From the NCBI GenBank assembly GCA_910585815.1, contig CAJUFJ010000047.1:1-29337 (forward strand): a DNA stretch of 29,337 bases, written 5' to 3'. The stretch comes from an uncultured Oscillospiraceae bacterium (GTDB lineage: Bacteria > Bacillota > Clostridia > Oscillospirales > Oscillospiraceae). The stretch's first letter is position 1; each line of letters starts with the position of its first letter. The position numbers and the translations under genes are program-made. Positions 23,727-29,337 of the stretch are shown here, piece after piece. Below the pieces are notes generated by a model, which saw nothing but the letters and a program-made list of their open reading frames with translations, had not been told where the DNA came from and searched no databases.

Positions 23727-23768
23727 AAGTTGACAGATTACACCAAGGGGAGGGTAGTCTGTCAACTT
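23727..23768. repeat. 11-bp inverted repeat with T-rich tail
   Basis: AAGTTGACAGA (23727-23737) and TCTGTCAACTT (23758-23768) are perfect inverted copies around a 20-nt GC-richer loop, followed by TTATATATA. It may be an IS end pair, a recombination site or a weak terminator. Confidence 0.5.
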
Positions 23769-23797
23769 TTATATATAAATCACATAAAACCTTTGCG

Positions 23798-23829
23798 CCG
23801 CAGTGATTTCACTGCGGTATTTTTATTTT
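23798..23829 (+). terminator. Hairpin with T tract upstream of recombinase remnant
   Basis: CCGCAGTG-ATTT-CACTGCGG is a perfect 8-bp stem followed by TATTTTTATTTT. Confidence 0.75.
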
Positions 23830-23846
23830 GGAAAGGAACTTTAAAA

Positions 23847-24293
23847 TGAACGCAACACAGAAAACGAAACAATCAAGAACGGTCTCCGAAAAGGGTTTCA
23901 GAACAACAGTTCCAAAATGGCTCACCGCAAATGCTATGGATATGAAGTTGGCTCTAATGGTGAATTGGCGATGAACCCAGAAGAAGCCAAAGTAGTGCGT
24001 TGGATATTTGAACGGTATCTTGCAGGTGACAGCCTTGGGAAAATTGCTTCTGGGCTGGAGCAGCGGGCATCCCCTCCCCCACCGGCAGACCCAAATGGAA
24101 TCGGGAAGCGATCAACAAACTGCTCTCTAACAAAAAATATACTGGGTGGGTAATACTACAGAAGACAATCAGCACTGGAACTGTCCAAATCGAAAACAAC
24201 GGCCCCATGGAACGGTATCTCTATACCGGTTCCCATGAGGCCATTATTTCTGACGAGATGTTTAAGGCAGTCCAAAAAGAAAAGCAAAAATGA
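23847..24293 (+). pseudogene. Serine recombinase fragment (recombinase domain), frameshifted
   Basis: Sequence typical of the domain after the catalytic domain of large serine recombinases is readable from about 23850 (TIKNGLRKGFQ), through KCYGYEVGSNGELAMNPEEA and WIFERYLAGDSLGKIASGLE. At ~24065 a base is missing (CGGGCATC where CGGGGCATC would keep frame). The frame then resumes as GIPSPTGRPKWNREAINKLL and runs to a TGA at 24291-24293 (HEAIISDEMFKAVQKEKQK). The catalytic N-terminal domain is absent and the C-terminal zinc/coiled-coil region is missing, so it is a remnant, not a gene. Confidence 0.85.
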
Positions 24294-24379
24294 AGCAACA
24301 TCTTAGAAAATAGGTTTGCTATTAAGATGATATTCTGATAAAATTAAAATAGAGAAAATTATCGTAGAGGGTGTTGCCT

Positions 24380-24998
24380 TAAAAAAATTGACCAAAACAC
24401 CAATCATTATAGGTAGGTGTCCTGCCACAGAGAAGCGTCTTCGTGTAGTTGCTTACTGTCGGGCTAGTACATGACAGGAGGAACAGAACAGCAGTAGCAA
24501 CACTACACGCAATATATCTCCAGGAATCCGAACCGGACGGATACAGGTGATTTCTCTAAGCGAGTATCTGGATTGAATATGAAAGACAGAGCTGAGTTTC
24601 AGACCCTGATGAAACTTTGCTGCCATAGAAAGGTTGATCTGATTCTCGTCAAATCTTTCAGCCGCTAAGGACGGAACATGCTGGATATATTGCGGGCCCT
24701 TCAGGAACTCAGAGACTTGAGCGTAGATGTCTTCATCAGGGAAGAAACCTGTGGCTCCACGATGAGAGAATGGAGATGTTGATCACTGTATTCTGCACCC
24801 TTGCCCAAAGCAGGAATGAACACATGGGTCAGAATATCCGATAGGGCGTGAGACAAGGATTCCGAATGGGGACTTCCGGCTATGTGGACTTTGTGTTCTA
24901 TGGATACAAACGGGGCAATGATGGTCGACTGACTATTGACAAACTGGATGCTGAAATCGTCTGCAGAATATTCCAAATGAGGGTGGAAATCTCTAGAA
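24380..24998 (+). pseudogene. Serine recombinase fragment (catalytic domain), heavily decayed
   Basis: Reading across several frameshifts and stops gives a recombinase N terminus: EKRLRVVAYCRAST (catalytic-serine motif) followed at once by a TGA. Then come YYTQYISRNPN, GLNMKDRAEFQTLMKL, KVDLILVKSFSR interrupted by TAA, and GRNMLDILRALQELR. TLAQSRNEHMGQN and YGYKRGNDGRLTIDKLDAEI follow, and homology is lost near 24998. It lies after, not before, the recombinase-domain fragment at 23847, so the two are not simply halves of one broken gene in order. Its last 300 bases are overlapped antisense by the 3' end of the nuclease frame. Confidence 0.8.
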
Positions 24999-26407
24999 AT
25001 GTATGATAAAGTTCTGCTGCATTGAGAGTCCGCTTTTTCAACCAGCGTCTGGTACGCCCTTATATGTGCTTCAAAGTCAGTAATCGGAGGTGTCGATGGG
25101 AATGATCCTGCCTTTACTTCGATGATAAACAGGTGGTTCATATAAATAATAATGATATCATTCTCGTTCATTTTCTTTGTAGAAGTGTTTATAGGATAAT
25201 AATTTCCAATATGTACCTCCGCTCCTGGCAAAAGACTATTAAAAAGGCTGGCAACCATTTCTTCACTGACTTTGGCCTGCTTATTTTTCCAGCTCTCTGC
25301 GTATTCTGGTTTTAATCTTGCAACAGTTTTTTGAATATTTCTATAAATGTTATCAAAAATTGCATAGTACAAAAATGCATACACAGTACCGTCAATTTTA
25401 ATAAAAGGTCTTCTCATTACAGGTTGTTCAACAATTGGCCATCCTGAAAAATCTGATTCATCCCGAAATGAATGGCATTCACCAAGTTGATACGATAGAA
25501 CTTCAATAAAGCGGGTATCCCAACCAGTAATTGATTTTACATCAATTAAACCGCTGCCATGCAATCTATCCATGATTTCAGTAGCATAACTTGCTCTGCT
25601 TTTGATTGCTTCCTCTGGGCACACCCCTTTTACCGTAGCTACTACGAAACGGTCATACTCCTTTGCAAGTTCCATCATTGCATCAGCATAGCCCTGCGAT
25701 AGGGAGTGTTGCAGTTTTTCTAAACCATGAATTATGTCATTTGAAGATACGCCAAAGAGTTCACGCAAGACAGCGTTGTGTGGCGGAAGCAGTTTTTTTA
25801 AAGGCTCTAACTCAAAGACTTGGTAGCGGTTTCCCCGAACCCAGTACATATATTGAGCTTCGACGAGGTTATGAAGTCGATCATCGCTTATTTTAGTAGC
25901 CTTTTGAATATATGCGGCCCAGTAGAAATAGAAGGTTTGCAGTTCCGAATAAAGCTGATTAAAGTCATCTATGACTTGTTCGTATAGTGCCTCTTGTATA
26001 TCTTCTGGTACATCACATTTATGTCGAATCTCTTCTGAAACCAAGACGCTTTGTATATATTCTTGAGCCCGTAAAACAGCATTGAATTCTTTTGTATATT
26101 CAGACTCGCTGAAAACGTTAATTTGATGAGAAAGGGCAGCGAACCGCAAATACATGAGCAGATTATACGGGTCGCATTGCATTACTTTTTCTTTAAATTT
26201 ATTTATTTTCTCAGATATAGCTTTATATTTGGCGGGGTATTCTGCTTGCAGATAATCCATGTGAGCTTTTTGCTGTTCAAAAGTGCAGTTGTTTTTCAGC
26301 AGAGTATTCTTACCAAAACGGGCAACTTCAAATGTGCCGTTGGAAAAATAATCATCGGCCCGTATAGTTTTGTATCGTTCACGCCGCTCTCGACCCTTTC
26401 TGCTCAT
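24701..26407 (-). CDS. PD-(D/E)XK-like nuclease protein, C terminus truncated and fused to read-through
   Basis: The 568-codon frame starts MSRKGRERRERYKTIRADDY after a TAGGAGG site. Residues 1-~330 are a helical region of no recognised function. Around 385-430 is a PD-(D/E)XK-type core: KVSEEMVASLFNSLLPG (conserved Glu helix), then NENDIIIIYMNHLFIIEVKAG with Asp and the E-x-K pair on adjacent strands. A NERD or restriction-like nuclease is the best reading. From about residue 470 the frame lies antisense to the recombinase pseudogene (24701-~25000), so the last ~100 residues (SADDFSIQFVNSQ onward) are almost certainly read-through after the true C terminus was deleted. Activity is uncertain. 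It follows the KilA-N gene by 57 bp, probably in one transcript. Confidence 0.7.
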   Translation of the reverse strand: MSRKGRERRERYKTIRADDYFSNGTFEVARFGKNTLLKNNCTFEQQKAHMDYLQAEYPAKYKAISEKINKFKEKVMQCDPYNLLMYLRFAALSHQINVFSESEYTKEFNAVLRAQEYIQSVLVSEEIRHKCDVPEDIQEALYEQVIDDFNQLYSELQTFYFYWAAYIQKATKISDDRLHNLVEAQYMYWVRGNRYQVFELEPLKKLLPPHNAVLRELFGVSSNDIIHGLEKLQHSLSQGYADAMMELAKEYDRFVVATVKGVCPEEAIKSRASYATEIMDRLHGSGLIDVKSITGWDTRFIEVLSYQLGECHSFRDESDFSGWPIVEQPVMRRPFIKIDGTVYAFLYYAIFDNIYRNIQKTVARLKPEYAESWKNKQAKVSEEMVASLFNSLLPGAEVHIGNYYPINTSTKKMNENDIIIIYMNHLFIIEVKAGSFPSTPPITDFEAHIRAYQTLVEKADSQCSRTLSYISRDFHPHLEYSADDFSIQFVNSQSTIIAPFVSIEHKVHIAGSPHSESLSHALSDILTHVFIPALGKGAEYSDQHLHSLIVEPQVSSLMKTSTLKSLSS

Positions 26408-26464
26408 GCTATACCTCCTACAGCTATAAAATTAAGGGCTTCAACATCGCAGTGTGTCAGAAGT

Positions 26465-27085
26465 TTATTTCAGGCATTCTCTATTTAACAATAGATTGAA
26501 CAGTAACATTTTAAATTCGGGTACAAGCCATGAAGCAAATTCACAGGCAATCATTGGATGGGCAAAAGTTCCGCCAGATTTTCCTTGCTTTGAAATGATC
26601 CCAGTTGCTTTTGTCTGGTCAATCCACAATTTGGGGGTAAGGGTAAAAGACGCCGCTTTCTTTTTATCAAGCAGTTCTTTGTAACCTTCCTCACAGTAAT
26701 CAGGGTTATTTTTCTTTTCCCACAGGTTCAAAAATGCCAGAGTATTTCCACTTCGCATCCAGCTTTGAATCACATACCCTGGTGCATCATCACTGTGTGC
26801 CCGTACAAGCTCTGTTAAGGAAATGTAACTTTCGTCGGGTTTATAGTACTGTGGAACATTTAAAGTTTTCTGTGCCGCCCTCTCCAACACCTTATCCTTG
26901 CTGCGCTTGTATCCTGCAAGGATAGAAAGCTTATAATCAGGAAAATCATGATCCGCCACAATCTGCTGTATGATTCTGTCCCGTTCCTCACAGGTAATAA
27001 CATCTTTCACTATGAGATCTTCCAGCAAATTTCCAATTCCAACCAGATCCACCGGATGGAGCTGAGTTTTCTTATCTTCTGCCAC
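26465..27085 (-). CDS. KilA-N domain protein, shortened C terminus
   Basis: KilA-N is a DNA-binding domain of phage and mobile-element proteins. The ~206 residues carry an N-terminal region of unknown role (to ~80). The KilA-N domain follows: DESYISLTELVRAH, YVIQSWMRSGNTLAFLNLWE, ASFTLTPKLWIDQTKATGI and GGTFAHPMIACEFASWLVPE. Domain proteins of this type normally continue past the ...SPEFK position into an extended C-terminal part. Here the frame ends soon after EFKMLLFNLLLNRECLK, so it may be truncated or a short variant. I place the start at GTG 27085 because AAGGGGTGA lies just upstream; a GTG at 27094 is the alternative. It is the first gene of a probable two-gene unit with the nuclease. 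Confidence 0.78.
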   Translation of the reverse strand: MAEDKKTQLHPVDLVGIGNLLEDLIVKDVITCEERDRIIQQIVADHDFPDYKLSILAGYKRSKDKVLERAAQKTLNVPQYYKPDESYISLTELVRAHSDDAPGYVIQSWMRSGNTLAFLNLWEKKNNPDYCEEGYKELLDKKKAASFTLTPKLWIDQTKATGIISKQGKSGGTFAHPMIACEFASWLVPEFKMLLFNLLLNRECLK

Positions 27086-27140
27086 ATTGTTCACCCCTTG
27101 ATTCTATTGTAGCAGATATTGCAGGAAATTGGAAGACGGA

Positions 27141-27494
27141 TTACATCTGGGTCATGGCAGGAGAAACATAACGAGTTTCTTTCCTCGGTGCGCCTGCTTT
27201 GTCATAGTCAATATTGCAGCGGGCAGATTTTTCAAATTGTACGCTCATGTAGCATTCCAGGCCAACGATTGCAATGTACTTAGAGTTTGAGAGGAGATGG
27301 TCAATTGCGGCCCGTGTCCATTTTGCCCTTCCAGTTGGAGAAGATATTTGTTTCGTATAAAGCATATCTACTACTTTCACCAAGCTGGCTCCGGCCAAAT
27401 AGTAGTCAAAAATCATCTGGACGACTTCGGCTTCATTTTCTGTGATTTCAAAGGCACCCGTGGAAGTCAGGTGAAAAGCATAAGGTATTCTCAT
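27141..27494 (-). CDS. Stand-alone recombinase-domain protein (no catalytic domain)
   Basis: The 117-residue product corresponds to the domain that follows the catalytic domain in large serine recombinases: PYAFHLTSTGAFEITENEAEVVQ, split as FEITENEAEVVQMIFDYYLA, then ISSPTGRAKWTRAAIDHLLS and a short tail RKETRYVSPAMTQM. There is no resolvase domain and no room for one upstream. Even so it has a good ribosome site (TAGGAGGAATTAAAC before the ATG), an intact frame and a natural stop. It could be an accessory DNA-binding factor or a tidy-looking remnant. I favour an expressed small protein of unknown role. Confidence 0.65.
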   Translation of the reverse strand: MRIPYAFHLTSTGAFEITENEAEVVQMIFDYYLAGASLVKVVDMLYTKQISSPTGRAKWTRAAIDHLLSNSKYIAIVGLECYMSVQFEKSARCNIDYDKAGAPRKETRYVSPAMTQM

Positions 27495-27641
27495 GTTTAA
27501 TTCCTCCTAAAATTAAAAAATCCTATGCCATATCTCCGTTCAAGAGATAAAACATAGGAATACATGATATTTTTATTTCTTCGAGTTGTTATTTCTGCAC
27601 AATATCAGAAAAATCCATTTGTGTATTCCGCCACAAAAATG

Positions 27642-27681
27642 ACAAAACCTGCGCATAGTAACCCTATGCACAGGTTTTGTC
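27642..27681 (-). terminator. Terminator of the 501-residue recombinase
   Basis: On the minus strand ACAAAACCTG and GCATAG pair with CTATGC and CAGGTTTTGT around a short loop, with one bulged position, followed by CATTTTTG. The stem begins at the recombinase stop codon. Confidence 0.85.
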
Positions 27682-29186
27682 TAAATTGGTGGAGCGACCG
27701 CAACTAACGATGAACACCCCGCATGACTTGAAACCGCTGCCTCAAAATGTTCCTCTATCTCGTCCAGCAGAATATCATCAATGGTGATCGGCCTGTCTCC
27801 GCCGTTGAGAATCAGCGTCATTCTGTCGTCGTAGAGGTAGATGGCCCGCAGGAAGATATTCACCATCCCCCGGCGATTGTTTTCGTCACTGACATTTCCC
27901 CGTTTCAGCGAATAGAGAAATGACTTGATCTGCGGCGTGGTGAATGTGACTTGTTTCCCCATCTCAATGGCAAGCTGGCCCTGCAATTCGTTCTTTTCCC
28001 GCTTGCGCTTCTCGATGCGCTCGGTGATCATATCCACCGCCTGCCCACGTTCTAAGGCTTTCCAGAGGTTTTCTATGGCGGCGTCCGCCTCCTGTATCCC
28101 CGCCTTGATGCGCTTGATGGCGGAGCTGTCATAGTCGGCCTCACAAGCGGCGGCAACCGCAAGGGCAATTTTCTCAATGTTGCTGTCCGTCAGCAGCTTG
28201 CGGCACTCTAAAACTACCCTGTCCTCAATTTTCTGCTTGTTGACAACTTTCTTTCGGCAAGCCTTTTTCTTGGCACTCTTGCAGGCATAATAGCGGTAGG
28301 CCGTCCCGGATTTCCCTGTGCCGCCGTAGCCGGTCATCATCTCCCGGCAGTAGCCGCAGAACAGCTTCGTCGTCAGCAGATATTCCTCTCGCCCTCTGGA
28401 ACGAGCGGGAGCTTTTTTGTTGCGGTCAAGGACGTACTGTACCCGCTGAAAAAGCTCGTCTTCAATGATGCGGGGCATACCGCCCGGCGTTTCCGTGTCC
28501 TTGTAGATGTAACAGCCGATGTACCGCTTATTCCTCAAAAGCCGGTGCAGGCTGTTCTTGTTGAACTCTTTGCCCTGGGAGGTTTTGACCTGCTTCGCGT
28601 TGAGATATTTCGTGATTTCAGCGACGGTTTTCCCGCTGGCGTACATCTCAAAAATCTCCCGGACAACGGTAGCCTCATCCGGGTCAATATGAAAGCGGCG
28701 TTCCTCGTCCACATAGTAGCCAAGACCGGGATTGCTCCCATTGCTCAAACACTTTTCGGCGTTAATATCCATGCCCCGTCGTATCTTTTGGGACAATTCC
28801 GCCGAGTAGTATTCGGCCATGCTCTCCAACACGCCCTCCACCAAAATGCCGCTGGCATCGTCGCTGATATTTTCCCTGGCGGAGATTACCCGGACGCCAT
28901 TCTTTTTCAGCTTGGCCTTGTTGATGGCGCTGTCGTAGCGATTTCGGGCGAAGCGGTCAAGCTGATAGACAAGTACGCCCTCAAAAACGTGTTTGTCGCT
29001 GTCGGCAATCATGCGCTGGAACTCGGCCCTGCTGTCTGCCGTACCGCTCTGCGCCCGGTCGATGTATTCGCCAATCACGATATGTCCGTTGTTCTTAGCA
29101 AACTCGTAGCAGGTTTGAAGCTGTCCCTCGATGGATTGCTCCGTCTGGCTATGGCTGGAATATCGGGCGTAAATGACGACGTTCAC
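27681..29186 (-). CDS. Large serine recombinase (site-specific integrase/resolvase)
   Basis: This enzyme cuts and rejoins DNA through a serine-DNA link and moves integrative elements. The 501 residues are full length: catalytic domain ~1-145 with YARYSSHSQTEQSIEGQ (nucleophile Ser10) and VYQLDRFARNRYDSA. The recombinase domain spans ~155-255 (LGYYVDEERRFHIDPDEA, NSLHRLLRNKRYIGCYIY). A zinc ribbon follows (CGYC ... CKSAKKKAC, ~285-325), then a coiled coil with helical residues ~355-410. The start is GTG at 29186, overlapping the stop of the preceding gene in GTGA, with GGAGGGGGTG upstream. Its GC is higher than the adjacent 22.2-27.6 kb but below the core chromosome, suggesting a separate arrival. 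It is the only intact recombinase here and the best candidate for the island integrase. Confidence 0.93.
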   Translation of the reverse strand: MNVVIYARYSSHSQTEQSIEGQLQTCYEFAKNNGHIVIGEYIDRAQSGTADSRAEFQRMIADSDKHVFEGVLVYQLDRFARNRYDSAINKAKLKKNGVRVISARENISDDASGILVEGVLESMAEYYSAELSQKIRRGMDINAEKCLSNGSNPGLGYYVDEERRFHIDPDEATVVREIFEMYASGKTVAEITKYLNAKQVKTSQGKEFNKNSLHRLLRNKRYIGCYIYKDTETPGGMPRIIEDELFQRVQYVLDRNKKAPARSRGREEYLLTTKLFCGYCREMMTGYGGTGKSGTAYRYYACKSAKKKACRKKVVNKQKIEDRVVLECRKLLTDSNIEKIALAVAAACEADYDSSAIKRIKAGIQEADAAIENLWKALERGQAVDMITERIEKRKREKNELQGQLAIEMGKQVTFTTPQIKSFLYSLKRGNVSDENNRRGMVNIFLRAIYLYDDRMTLILNGGDRPITIDDILLDEIEEHFEAAVSSHAGCSSLVAVAPPI

Positions 29187-29337
29187 TCTTTCACCCCCTC
29201 CAACATTTCAACGATGGCCTTTTTCAAGCGGTCATTCATGGGTGAGGCCGGGTCAAAGCACATCTCCACAAACCGCCTCATGTCTGTGTTTGTCAAGGAA
29301 AAAGTTAAGCAAAAGGGCTCGAAAAAGGTGAGCACCC
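29183..29337 (-). CDS. C-terminal part of an unidentified gene upstream of the recombinase
   Basis: The frame is open to the window edge on the minus strand. It ends ...NTDMRRFVEMCFDPASPMND, then RLKKAIVEMLEGVKE and a TGA at 29185-29183. The stop overlaps the GTG of the recombinase, so the two are translationally coupled. About 50 codons are visible, rich in charged residues at the end. The family cannot be named from this piece. A recombinase-partner protein or a small regulator would fit the context. Confidence 0.6.
   Translation of the reverse strand, partial: VLTFFEPFCLTFSLTNTDMRRFVEMCFDPASPMNDRLKKAIVEMLEGVKE

Noticed and set aside
23841..23969. Small ORF starting MNATQKTKQSRTV after a plausible ribosome site
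   Set aside because: Another frame of the same DNA is clear recombinase sequence (KNGLRKGFQ, KCYGYEVG), so the small ORF is a frame-shadow of that remnant.

Overview
The window reads as a chromosome segment of a GC-rich, low-G+C-phylum gut clostridium, most like the Oscillospiraceae (Flavonifractor/Lawsonibacter/Intestinimonas type). This is an inference from the strong GGAGG ribosome sites, Gram-positive lipoprotein signals, and the Firmicute gene orders gdpP-rplI-dnaB and tilS-hpt-ftsH. No species can be named from the sequence alone.

Region 1 (1-8.8 kb) is ordinary GC-rich chromosome. It holds the 3' end of thrS, a GNAT acetyltransferase, a highly expressed NADP-type glutamate dehydrogenase (gdhA), and a translationally coupled pair of lipoproteins (a serine beta-lactamase-fold hydrolase and a CapA-family protein). 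A convergent MATE exporter and a membrane-anchored Cro/C1-type regulator with a palindrome at its own predicted transcription start follow.

Region 2 (8.8-12 kb) carries prfC (RF3) and ilvE, both on the minus strand. The roughly 480 bp between them holds what I read as a complete type I toxin-antitoxin locus with the layout of plasmid par/Fst modules. A 31-residue single-helix peptide gene lies on the minus strand. A convergent short RNA gene lies on the plus strand. Both end in one shared, perfect 22-bp bidirectional terminator, and both carry a ~31-bp direct repeat that makes the RNA complementary to the toxin ribosome site and start codon. Each has a good sigma-70-type promoter. This is the most interesting object in the window.

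Region 3 (12-22.2 kb) is a plus-strand housekeeping run: gdpP (cyclic-di-AMP phosphodiesterase family), rplI, dnaB, two paralogous membrane proteins of unknown role, tilS, hpt, ftsH and tRNA-Arg(CCG). Several intergenic gaps are filled by families of GC-rich palindromic MITE/REP-like repeats, and one copy is nested inside another.

Region 4 (22.2-29.3 kb) begins immediately after the tRNA-Arg CCA end. Base composition drops sharply and the content becomes mobile. It holds a decayed IS3-family transposase, two decayed serine-recombinase fragments, a truncated PD-(D/E)XK-like nuclease behind a KilA-N-domain gene, a stand-alone recombinase-domain protein, an intact 501-residue serine recombinase, and the end of a further gene. 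I interpret this as an integrated, partly eroded genomic island that uses the tRNA gene as its left border. The right border is outside the window. No CRISPR array, rRNA or recognisable riboswitch was found.
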